Assembly (NCBI GenBank): GCA_036785705.1
Contig: JAWUZG010000135.1
Coordinates: 2,604,001 to 2,668,000 of the forward strand
Direction: 5' to 3'
From: Acanthornis magna
Lineage: Eukaryota > Chordata > Aves > Passeriformes > Acanthizidae
DNA: 64,000 nucleotides
Positions 54,668 through 64,000 of the stretch are shown here, one piece after another. The notes under the pieces are model-generated. The model searched no databases and was not told where the DNA came from. It was given only the letters and a program-made list of their open reading frames with translations. Positions within the stretch are counted from its first letter, which is position 1. Every line of letters begins with the position of its first letter. Position numbers and translations under genes: made by a program.

Positions 54668-56865
54668 CTCATCCTCCTCCTCGTCCTCTTCATCCTCCTC
54701 CTATTCCTCCTTGTCCTCGTCCTCCTCCTCCTCCTCTTCCTCCTCGTCGTCCGCCTCGTCCTCCTCCTCATCCTCCTCCTCGTGCTCTTCCTCCTTCTCG
54801 TCCATGTCCTCTCCTCCTCCTCATCATCCTCGTCCTCCTCGTGCTCCTCCTCTTCTTCTTCCTCATCCTCTTCTTCCTCATCCTCTTCGTCCTCCTCGTC
54901 CTCCTTCTCCTCCTCTTCGTCCTCCTGCTTGTCCTCGTCCTCCTCCTCATCCTCCTTGTCCTCCTCCTCCTCGTCCTCCTGCTTGTCCTCGTCCTCCTCC
55001 TCGTGCTCCTCCTCGTCCTTCTCATCCTTCTCCTCCTCTTCGTCCTCCTCATCCTTGTCCTCCTCCTTGTCCTCCTCGTCGTCCTCCTCCTTCTTGTCCT
55101 CCTTGATCTTGTCGCCCTTGTCCTCCTCCTCCTCATCCTCCCCCCCATCCTCCTCCCCACCATCCTCCTCCTCCTCGTCCTCCTCCTCGTCTTCCTCGTG
55201 CTCCTCATCGTCCTCCTCAGCCTCCTCCTCCTCATCCCCTCCTCTTCCTCGTCGTCGTCATCATTGTCGTTCTCCTCCTCCTCCACCTCCTCTTCCTCCT
55301 CCTCCTCCTCCTCCTCCTTGTTCTCCTCCTTGTCCTCGTCCTCATCCTCCTCCACCTCCTCCTCCACCTTCTCCTCCACCTCCTCCTTTTCCTCATCCTC
55401 CTCATCCTTCTCCACATCCTCCTACTCCTCCTTGTCCTCCTCATCCTCCTCGTCCTTCTCCTCCTCGTCCTCCTTGTCCTCCTCCTCGTCATCCTCGTTG
55501 TCGTCGTTGTCAATGTCGTCGTCCTCCTCCTCCACCTCCTCCTCCTCCACCTCCTCCTCCTCGTCCTTCTCCTCCTCCTCGTGCTCCTCCTTGTCCTCGT
55601 CCTCGTCCCCCTCCTCATCCTCGTTGTCGTCGTCCTCCTCCTCCTCCTCCTCCACCTTCTACTTCTCCACCTCCTCCTCCACCTCCTCCTGCTCGTGCTC
55701 CTCCATCTCATTCTCCTCCTCGTCCTCCTCCTCCCAGTCCTCCTCATCCTCCTTGTCCTCCTCGTTCTCCTCCTCGTCCTCCTCGTCGTCGTCGCGTTGT
55801 CCTCCTCCTCCTCCTTGTCCTCCTCCTCCACCTCCTCCTCTTCCTCCTTCTCCTCCTCCTCCTCGTCGTCCTCCTCATCCTCGTCTTCCTCGTTGTCATC
55901 GTAGTCATCATCATCGTCCTCCTCCACCTCCTCCTCCTCCTCGTCCACCTCCTCCTCCACCTCCTCCTTCTCCTCCTTGTCCTCCTCGTCGTCGTCGCGT
56001 TGTCCTCCTCCTCCTCTTTGTCCTCCTCCTCCACCTCCTCCTCTTCCTCGTCGTCCTCCTCGTCCTCCTCCTTGTCGTCCTCTTTGTCCTCCTCCTCATC
56101 CTCCTCATTGTCCTCCTCATCCTCGTCCTCCTCGTCCTCGTGCTCCTCCTTGTCCTCCTCCTTTTCCTCCTCATCCTCGTCCTCCTCCTTGTCCTCCTTG
56201 TCGTCCTCTTTGTCCTCCTCCTCATCCTCTTCATTGTCCTCCTCATCCTCATCCTCCTCGTCCTCGTGCTCCTCCTTGTCCTCCTCCTTGTCCTCCTCAT
56301 CCTCATCTGTGTCCTCCTCCTCTTCCTCATCCTCCTCCTTGTCCTCCTCATCCTCCTCCTTCTCGTCCTCCTCATCCTCCTCCTCCTCCTCTTCCTCATC
56401 CTTTTCCTCCTTATTGTCGTCGTCGTCGTCCTCCTCCTCCTCCTCGTGCTCCTCCTCTTCCTCTTCCTCGTCCTCTTCGTCCTCTTCGTCCTCCTCATCA
56501 TCTTCATCCTCCTCGTCCTTCTCCTTGTCCTCCTTGTGGTCCTCCTCCTCCTCTTCCTCCTCCTCCTCCTCCTTCTCCACTTCCTCCATCTCCTCCTCCA
56601 CTTCCTCCTCCTCCTTCTCCTGCTTCTTGGCCTCCTCCTCCTCCTCCTTCTCCTCCTCTTCCTCTTCCTCCTTCTTCTCCTCGTCCCCCTCCCCATCCTC
56701 CTCCTTCCCCCCCTCCTCCTCCCCTTCCTCATCCACCTCATCCTCCTCCTGGACTTCGACCTCCTCCTCCTCCACCTCCTCCTCCTCCTCGACGTCGTCT
56801 TTCTACTCCTCCTCCACTTCTTTCTCCTCCTCATTCTCGTCCTCGTCCTCGTCCTCCTCCTGGAG
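54668..56865 (+). repeat. 2.2 kb (TCC/TCG/TCT)n near-pure pyrimidine tract
   Basis: About 2.2 kb dominated by CCT, CCA, CGT and CTT trinucleotides on the plus strand, with only scattered G and A. The minus strand is therefore GAG/GAC/GAA-rich and stays open for up to 343 codons of Glu/Asp; the plus strand stays open for 762 codons of Ser/Pro/Leu. Both are products of the repeat. Internal higher-order duplication is visible (for example 55,780-55,850 against 55,975-56,045, and 56,090-56,180 against 56,215-56,300). Confidence 0.95.
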
Positions 56866-56879
56866 GTTCATACTGGGAG

Positions 56880-57355
56880 CCAGATTTGGGCTTCTGGATG
56901 AACTGAGGGAAAAATTGGGAGAAATTTGAGAGAAATTGGGGTGATGCTGCAAACAACTGGGGCTAACTGGGTCAGCATGTCTGAGTGCATGCTGGAAGCA
57001 ATGGGGATGCACTGGAAGTGCCTGAGAAATACTGGGATTACGAGAATCTTACTGGGGCAACACAGGGAGTGCCTGGGAGTGACTACAATCATGCTGAGGG
57101 CATCTGGACTATGCTCGAAGTGTCTGTAACCATACTGGGGTTGACTGGGACCAATGGTGGAGAGCTGCGACTATGTGGGGGGAAAATGGTAGTGACTGGG
57201 GCCCAGCTGGGAGAGACTGGACTCATATTGGAATCATACTCAGAGTGACTGGGACTGTTTGGGGGCAATTGGGACTGTGTTGTGGGCAAGTGGGATATAG
57301 TGGGAGCAACTGGGATAATACTGGAGGTGTCAGAGCTCACTCGGGGAGTCCCTGA
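56880..57355 (+). repeat. ACTGGG minisatellite upstream of P3
   Basis: Irregular units on the theme CTGGGA-TACTGGGG-AGTGACTGGGA, the reverse complement of the 19,270-20,160 minisatellite. It leads into promoter P3 as the other leads into P2. Confidence 0.8.
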
Positions 57356-57572
57356 GGGGATCCTGGGAATTCCCAGGGATTCCCCCTTTCCCCCGCGCTA
57401 GCTCGGGCACTGTCGCGTCTCCCGGCCTGCGCCGCCGAGCTCTGCCCAGCGACCGGTGACGTCACGAGCAGCTCAAGCTGCCATTGGCGAATAGGAAACA
57501 GCGGCGCCAATCGCGGGGCCGGAGGCGGCCCTGGGGGCGGGGCCGGGGGCGGGGCCGCAGCGGAGCAGCGCC
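57356..57572 (+). promoter_or_regulatory. MHC class I-type promoter P3
   Basis: kB site GGGATTCCCC (57,376-57,385), X1-like GCCCAGCGACCGG, perfect CRE/X2 TGACGTCA (57,457-57,464), Y box ATTGG (57,483-57,487), a second CCAAT (57,507-57,511) and two GGGGGCGGGGCC GC boxes. X2-to-Y spacing is 18 bp. The order and spacing match P1 and P2. Confidence 0.82.
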
Positions 57573-57640
57573 ATGGCTCCAGCGCTGGGACTGGAGGGGA
57601 GAGTGAGGGGGCGGCGAGGGGAGAGTGGCACCTCCGGCAC
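57573..57640 (+). pseudogene. MHC class I exon 1-like start (P3 copy)
   Basis: ATG at 57,573 begins MAPALGLEGRVRGRRG: the first seven residues are the class I leader, then charge appears and hydrophobicity is lost, so it is no longer a signal peptide. A 118-codon frame runs on into the C-rich minisatellite without a class I domain. Confidence 0.65.
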
Positions 57641-58870
57641 CGGGACCCTGAACCCCTTTATCCTGCGCAGGGACCCCTTGCACTCCCCATTTCTGTGTGC
57701 CGAGACCCCCCTGCACCCCATTCCCTGGCTCTGGCACCCCCCTCCACCCCCTTTCCCGGCCATTCCCCCTCTCCCAGCCCCCAGCCTATCCCTTTGCTTT
57801 GAACATTGCTCCCCTGCACCCCCATTCATGCGTCTCCCAGTCCCCAAATTCTCTTTTCCTCAACACCAGGTACCACCTGAACTGCCCAGACATCCCACTT
57901 CTCCCACCCCTATCCCCATCTTTCTTTGACCCTGGGACCTCCTCGAACTACCATTTCTGGCACCGGGACCCCCAGAACAGCCATTCCCAGTACCGGCACC
58001 TCCTGATCCACCATTCCTGGCACTGGGACTACTCTGAACCCCCTTTCCCGGCAATCCCGCCTCTGCAGCCCCCAGACCCTCCTTTTCCTTCATTCTGGGA
58101 CCCATTGCATCCCCATTCCTGCCTTTCCCAGTCTCCAGCTCCCCCTTTCTCAATACTGGAGGCCCCCTTCACCCCCCTCCCCAGCTGACCCCCCATTCCT
58201 GCACACTGGGGACCCTCTGAACCAACCATCCCACCTCTCCCAGTCCCTGTACCCCCCATCTCCTTGTCCTTGGGACTGCCCTGAACCCTCCTTCCTGTGC
58301 ACTGGGACTCCCCTGCACCCCCAACCCCACTAGTGACACCCCCTGCACCAACTTCTCCACACCGGGACCCCCTTGAGCCCCCTCAGATGGCACCGGGACC
58401 CCCCTGAAACCCCATTCCTGGCCACTGGGATCCCCTTGCACCTTCTTCCCAGCTTTCGGACCCTGCTGCACCCCTTTATGCCACATGGGTACTCCTCCAC
58501 TCCCTTTCCCTTCCATTCGGCCTCTCCCAGTCCCAGCCCCCAGCTTTGCCTTTACCCTAGGACCTCCTGTACCCCATCCTGTCTTTCCCAGCATCCAAAC
58601 CCCTCTTAGCACCAGGACCCCATTCCTGATCATCATTCTTCCCACCCTGTGACCTCACTTTTCCTGACACTGGAGAGCCCTGGACTCCCCTTTACTGGAC
58701 ATAGGTGCCCCATGGACACCATGTCCCACCTCTCACAGTCCCTGCATTCCCTTCTTTTCACCCTGGGACCCCCCGAACCCCTATTCCTGGGCACTGCCAA
58801 CCCCTGAACCACTTGTCCAGCACTTGGACCCCACTGCACCCCGTTTCTGGCCCATCTCATGTCTCCCCAC
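57640..58870 (+). repeat. C-rich minisatellite downstream of P3
   Basis: Same theme as 15,140-16,920. The part 58,265-58,705 is nearly identical to 15,704-16,145 in direct orientation, including single-copy-like landmarks such as CCCCACTAGTGACACCCCC. Confidence 0.85.
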
Positions 58871-58880
58871 CATGTTGTTT

Positions 58881-59453
58881 CCTTTTTCAGCCTGGAAATG
58901 AAGCTTGAGGTAATTTTAGTCGAGGAGGACATAGAAAAGTGGAGCTTTCTTGGAGCTCCAGGGGCAGTTTTGGAAGAATATCCATGAAAGCCCACGTCCA
59001 CGGGGGAGAATACAATTTGATAGGTTTGAGGAAATTAGCAGAATTGGTAAAAAGCACCAATTCGGAGGACAAGTGGTGATGCAGTTCCTTCCAGGTCAAG
59101 GCCTTTCTCTGGAGCCCACCGGGGGCACAAGGCCCCTCTTCTGTCTTGGTTCTTCCTGGGAACAAAATCTTCGAGACACATTTTTGTCAACAAGACCAAC
59201 TAGTACCAAGGGTGGGGGGCTCCAGAGAAGGGGCTTGACCTGGGGGGAATTGCGTTACCACGTGTTCTCCAAACTGGTTCTTTGTATCAATGATGCCAAT
59301 TTGCTAAAGCCTAGAAAACTGTATTCAGCCCTGTGGGGCTGGGCTTTTGTGGCTGTTCTTCCAGAACTGCCCCTGGAGCTCTGAGGAGAAAGGTCCACTT
59401 TTATCACCTCCTCGACTCAAATGATCTCAAGTTTCACTTCTAGCCTGAAAAAG
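58881..59453. repeat. Foldback (long inverted repeat) element
   Basis: Arms of about 285 bp meet near 59,167. The left arm begins CCTTTTTCAGCCTGGAAATG and has CCAGGGGCAGTTTTGGAAGA; the right arm holds TCTTCCAGAACTGCCCCTGG and ends CTTCTAGCCTGAAAAAGG. Internal pairs such as TCCAGGTCAAGGCC / GGCTTGACCTGGGG also match. Identity is perhaps 75-80 percent by eye. The outer ends resemble the end of the GC-rich unit at 50,785. Confidence 0.8.
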
Positions 59454-60830
59454 GCAACAGAGGGACACTGGGCAGGGGAGCCTTTTACAAGCCAGGAGAG
59501 CCTTGTGGGAGCCCATGGGCTCATTGGTGCTGGCAGCAACCTGCTCCAGGTGGGCTCCTCTCTCCTGGCCTGCACAGGTGCTGGCAGGATCCTGCCCCGC
59601 TAGCCCTGGCTGGCCAGGGGCTCAGGGCTTGCCAGGGGAATGGCTCTGCTCCAGAATGGCCCCCTCCCTGCACAGCATGCAGGGGAAAAAAATCAAGGCT
59701 GAGACAGATCGTGCCCCCGCGCCCAGCCCGTGTCCGAGCTTCTCGTGTCATCGGGGCGGGGCAAATTTGGAAGGAGCCCCTCTTTCACTCACCTGCAGAA
59801 GCCCCGGCCCTGCCTGGGCGCTTAGCTGCTGCTGGGACACGGCTGTGTCCCGATTCCACCTCTCCCCTCCCCCCCACCAGCCGTGGACAAGCTTTGGGGC
59901 ACTTTGGGGCGCTCCTCCCTGCCCCACCCCTGCCGCTCTCCCCCGGTGCCTCCCAAAACTCCCCCGCAGAGGAAGGGGAGGGATTCCCAAGAGCTGCTGC
60001 TGTCCCGGCTTCGTGGAAAGCCGACCCCCGCCCTTCCCCCCCCCGCCCGTCCTTGTCTCCGCTGCCTGGCAGCTGCCAAAGGGGAAGAGGCCGAGGCGGG
60101 AAGGGGATCCCCACTCCGGCCCAGCCCGGCCCGGCCTGGAGCGGAGCGGGGGCTTGCCGTGGCTATGGAGGCGGTGCCGCCGGCCGGCGCTGTTGCCCAA
60201 AGCAGTTACCTACGGCGGCCAAGCCAAAAATGCAAACGCAGCTCGGAGGAGGGCGGGGGGCGGGGCCCGGCAGGGGGCCGGGCTGGGCATGGGGCCGAGA
60301 GGTGGCGGCCATGCAAAGTCCCTTTCCAATGGCCCCGCCAGCCGCCTGCCGAGAGGGCTCAGCGCCCGGAAATGCAGCCTTTTCGGGGCTGCCCGCGGGC
60401 GCAGCGCCCGTGGCAGCTGTGGGACGCTCGGGGGAGGCGGCGCGCCGAAGGCTCGGGCAGGCCGCGGGAGCGGCAGGTGCAAGGGCCGCCGTCAGCTGAT
60501 GGAGCGGGGCCAGCCTTTACAGCGCGACTGGCAGCCCTCAGGCTCCCGGCTGACATAGGGGAGCGCCCCCTTCCCCTCCGCCCCGTGGGCTTGGAAGCAA
60601 TGTGAGAGCGCAGAGAGCCTCGAGGAGAGACATTCTGATTCTGCCCTCTTGGCGGGGATGGGGCTTTACTGCGCGGCCTGCTCCTCCCAGCTTTCCCTCC
60701 CTCCCCCCGTGCCCTCCTCATGACCCCCCTAATTCCGGCTGTGGTCCCAGGATGGCAGTAACTGCAGGAAAGGCCCCCCCCGCCCCAAATGGGACATTTT
60801 TGGCTCAACCCTAGACAGAAATGAGAGCGG
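59447..60830 (-). repeat. GC-rich unit, copy 3 (inverted, diverged)
   Basis: Reverse complement of the GC-rich unit: CTTTTACAAGCCAGGAGAGC, GTGGACAAGCTTTGGGGCAC and CCCTTTCCAATGGCC correspond to blocks in copies 1 and 2. It is more diverged than copies 1 and 2 are from each other and joins the foldback element directly. Long open frames on both strands are GC-driven. Confidence 0.8.
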
Positions 60831-60844
60831 CATGTTATAAGTTA

Positions 60845-61446
60845 ATGTTAAAATAGATTGACAAAAGTCAGGCCAATTAAAATAATTTGGTTTATTGAGC
60901 AAGCAGTCAGCAAACAAAACAGCGCTGGGCTGCCGGGGAGTCTCCGCTCCACCACGGCAAGCGATTTCCCCTCCCATAGTCTCTGGTTTTATCCCCTTCT
61001 TCTTCCTGGTATACGTAGATCTTCCTGTAGTACTCTGTGTCTGCGCGGCCTGTTGCTAGGGGGTCTTCTTCTGCCTTTTGGTGGTCGTGAGGCTGAAGGC
61101 CGTAGTCTTCCTCCGATGTTCTTTTTAGTAATCTTACACAATAGGGAGGGGGCTTTACATCACCAGATAGGTGGTCCTGACATTATTTAATTATCTGCTC
61201 CTTCTGAGGGTCTTGTGGTTCTGGCATTTCTTAATCATCTGCTCCTTCTGACTTAGCTTAGGCAATCTCTGTTTCCTTTCTTGGCTTTTATTTCCTTTCT
61301 TGGCTTTTATTAGGCAAGGTTAGTTCCTCTTGGCTTTTATTAGACAAGTCATAAGCCTTCTTAAGCAAAGTTCAATTAACAAACACAAGACTATTGATTA
61401 CAATTTCTAACAAGATTTGATTAACAAACTCAAAGCTATTTATAAC
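60845..61446 (-). mobile_element. LTR at the inverted-repeat breakpoint
   Basis: About 600 bp beginning TGTTAAAATAG (plus strand), with an AATAAACC polyadenylation signal on the minus strand (GGTTTATTGAGC, about 60,890) and an end near TTATAACA. It contains a short local tandem of CTTTCTTGGCTTTTATT near 61,278-61,345. It ends within two bases of the right inverted-repeat arm. Confidence 0.6.
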
Positions 61447-61447
61447 A

Positions 61448-64000
61448 CTGACCATCAAAAAACCAAGGCACATTGCAAATATTATGGGGTGTGAAAGTGA
61501 AACTATTGGTACAAAACTGAGCCCCACAGGTTGAAAGCTAATGAAAAAGCAATTGAAGTTGTGCTTCTTAAGTAAGAGCCTCTCAGTTGTTCTAGAAGTC
61601 TGTAAAGAGTGGATGTAACAGCTCTCATTGACTTTTCTCTTAGGCTTATCTGCCCAAGCTTTGTCAGTGCAATGTAAAAGCATTTTGTTAATGCTAATTT
61701 AAAATCTTAGCACACACAGTACTTGAAAAGTAATTTGTGGATTGGGTTTGCTGTTTGTTTCTTCACACCTTGAGAATATTTTTGTTTTGGAAGATGCAAA
61801 AGTTCAGCTTTTTCTTTTTTTTTTTTAACTGCAGCTTACAAAAGGAATAGATATTGCATTAAAGTTTTCAAGGCATGTGTGGGCCAAATTTTTCTTTTCT
61901 CAGGTATTTCTCCCTGGAGTGAAGAAGAGGGGGCAGTGGTTCAAATGAGCAAGGAGGACTGAATAGAGGCAATGCAGGTTATGCTTGTCTAAGGTAGTGG
62001 GTTTTAAAATCCAAAATCCAGCTTGTTATCTGAGTTACTGCTGTGCCTGAAGTCTGTGGAGTTGTGTCCCTGTAGAGTGTGCCCACACTCTCTGCTTTCA
62101 GCATGGATTCAGAGCAGAACAGCCTGGGATTTGCTGCTCTGGAGCGTCCAGAAGTGAGAGCTCTGCTGCTGTTGAACACAGCTTGGGTCTCTAAATCCCT
62201 TTAATGGCTTTTGAAAAATACAGTTTGTTGGTGCCTTATCATCTAAGTGTACTTCTTGATAATGATGCATGAATAAAACCCTTGTTTGAGCACCAGGTTG
62301 TGTTTGTTATATGGCTACTGTTTTGTAGTTGTTAATTTAGTTGGTCTATCAGTGGCTGGCACCCAAGCTGAAATGTGCATGTCTTTTTGTTATGTTTATA
62401 ACAATTCACACTAAAATGTCTTGGTTGTTTTGGTGGGGGGTTTTTTTGTTTTGGTTTTTTTTGGTGGGTTTTATTTTTTTTCTGTTTTTTTTTTTTTGTT
62501 GTTGTTGTTTTTTTTCTTTTTTGTTTGTTTGTTTTTGTTATTGTTTTTTGTATTTGGGGTTTTTTGGTTTTTGTTTGTCATTTGTTTGGTTTTTGTTTTG
62601 TTTTGTTGTTTTGTTGTTTTCTTGGTTGTTTTTTCTTTGTTTTGTTTTGTTTTGTTTTTTGTTTTTTACATAGCACAGTTGACAATGTAGACCAGAGTTG
62701 TTAATTTCTTTCGATTCTGTTTTTCTTTGAGCCTAAATGAATCTTAAACGAAGAGCAGTGTGCATTAAAGGTACATGGTACCCAAATACTTCAAAATTAG
62801 GTGTTTTCCCCCCCATATTGATTGGTTGCCTAGAAACCCAGAGCTGATTTGAGCAGGTGTTGCAAAGTCTGCTGGCAACTTAAAACATCAATAATGCAGA
62901 GAATGGGGAGCTCTGTCTGCTCGGTGGCATCAGTGGGTATGAAGCATGAGGATTTGATTTACAATTGAAACTCTATCTCCATATTTTTATGTGGATTCAT
63001 GACAGTATTTGCAATTACAGCCTACAAAGTCCTTCCTAGCAGAAAACTTGGGAAAACTTGGGAAAACTTGTGTGACCAGTTGGATTGTAAGAATTTGTGC
63101 TAGAAATATGCAAAGTTCCTTTCTTTTCTCTCCAAACTGTGATGTGCTAATGTTGCCAAAATAGGTTCTTTCACGCTGCTGTGCCAGAGGCCAGTCCACA
63201 CACAGAGCTGAGGTATTTTACCAAATATTTACAGTTCTGCACAGAGGGAGTGCTGGGTGGCAAATCCTACAAAGCCAGCACACCAACTATCAAAGCTTTT
63301 TACTATCTCATACAATTTACCAAAGGAAAAAATTCATTTTTATTGGCTACAACTTACATAACTTTCTGAGTAGTTAGTATTCTGTCTTCCATTGTTTAAT
63401 GATTCTCTGCTTCTCATGCTAATTAGTCCACATGCTCTTTCTCTTTCTCTTCTTTTGTGTCACTGAGTTTCTTGGGTCAGTGGTTGCAAGTTCACACTTC
63501 GGGAAGTTGGAGCTGATTTCAGGAGTTGGTTTTAGAAGTTTTTCCCTTATCTTGGGAGTTCTTCCAGGTGTTCGTGTGGCCTGTAAATCTGCATTTGTTG
63601 TGTGCACTGTCCGTGGGCATCCTTCTTCCCAAGCTTTGTTAACCTCCCCCTAGGTGTGAATTTATTGAAGCATGCCAAGCCCTAAACCTTAACAAAGCAA
63701 TTCTACCACCAAATAATTTGTCTTTCTAGCATCTGGACATCCCTGAGCTGCTCTCTGTTTTCATGGATTGAATCTCCTTTCCAAGCTGTTTAGGCTTGAA
63801 AGTACACAAAGATCAAACATCAAAGAACATAATTTCTTAAGAAAATTTTACATATTCCACATTTTGCAACACTGATGAGCTATAAAAACATTGATATCTG
63901 TTTGCCTGTGGAAATAACGCTTATCTCTCAGATTTTGAGTATTTTAGCTGGGGAAGATCTGAAATGAGACTTCAGCTTTGTTTCATGTATGATTCTGTTA
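61448..64000 (-). repeat. Large inverted repeat, right arm
   Basis: Reverse complement of 7,892-10,459, starting at CTGACCATC (61,448-61,456) and still matching at the window end. It is a second copy of FBXO15 intron 1 sequence, here in plus orientation for FBXO15. Exon 1 is not included (the repeat stops short of it), so a second FBXO15 copy to the right would lack its normal promoter and start exon. Confidence 0.95.
62435..62668. repeat. T-rich TTTTG simple repeat
   Basis: Inverted counterpart of the A-rich repeat at 9,225-9,478, with different run lengths. The Phe/Leu-rich open frames over it are artefacts. Confidence 0.9.

Noticed and set aside
54641..56929. 762-codon plus-strand and 343-codon minus-strand open frames
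   Set aside because: They consist of Ser/Pro/Leu or Glu/Asp only and result from the trinucleotide repeat, which rarely forms stop codons.
1..64000. CRISPR arrays, tRNA, rRNA or bacterial genes
   Set aside because: No regularly spaced repeat-spacer pattern, no cloverleaf or rRNA signature; introns, CR1 and ERVs show vertebrate nuclear DNA.

Overview
The window is nuclear DNA of a bird, most likely a songbird. It contains several CR1 retrotransposon remnants, LTR elements of at least five families, exons matching avian or vertebrate FBXO15, SEMA4D and TMCO1, and MHC class I pieces with a passerine-like signal peptide (MAPALGLGALL). It reads as a rearranged, repeat-rich region rather than an ordinary single-copy locus. 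In human the four gene sources lie on four different chromosomes. One of them (SEMA4D) is broken, one (TMCO1) is a lone first exon, and one (MHC class I) is present only as promoters and domain fragments.

Layout. 1-11,250: five coding exons of FBXO15 on the minus strand, running off the left edge with no visible damage. An LTR in the same orientation sits about 230 bp upstream of the ATG. 12,185-14,220: a CR1 LINE carrying ORF1 and endonuclease but no reverse transcriptase. 14,400-20,150: G-rich and C-rich minisatellites around two convergent MHC class I-type promoters (kB site, X2/CRE, Y/CCAAT) and two alpha-1 domain fragments. 20,800-20,970: orphan TMCO1 exon 1 with an RFX palindrome upstream. 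24,704-43,333: eleven coding exons of SEMA4D on the plus strand with introns and splice sites kept, one nonsense codon in the sema domain, and no exons for the PSI, Ig, membrane and cytoplasmic parts. Its first intron holds a gammaretrovirus-like endogenous retrovirus (ERV-A, minus strand) with a decayed extra reading frame between pol and env. Two related solo LTRs lie in later introns, one ending about 17 bp before an exon. 46,286-49,750: a second retrovirus remnant (ERV-B) with a long env frame broken by one stop. 50,040-61,450: GC-rich repeat units in direct and inverted copies, a 0.55 kb TTTC-type microsatellite, a 2.2 kb near-pure pyrimidine tract, a third MHC class I-type promoter block, a foldback element and an LTR. 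61,448-64,000: a near-identical inverted copy of FBXO15 intron 1 (7,892-10,459), continuing past the right edge.

Interpretation (inference): the window is about 51 kb of spacer, plus part of both arms, of a large inverted duplication centred near 35.9 kb. Its retrovirus density, intron-retaining pseudogene and ampliconic structure fit a W chromosome or a germline-restricted chromosome, but an autosomal duplicated region cannot be excluded from sequence alone. I see no CRISPR array, tRNA or rRNA gene, and no bacterial features.
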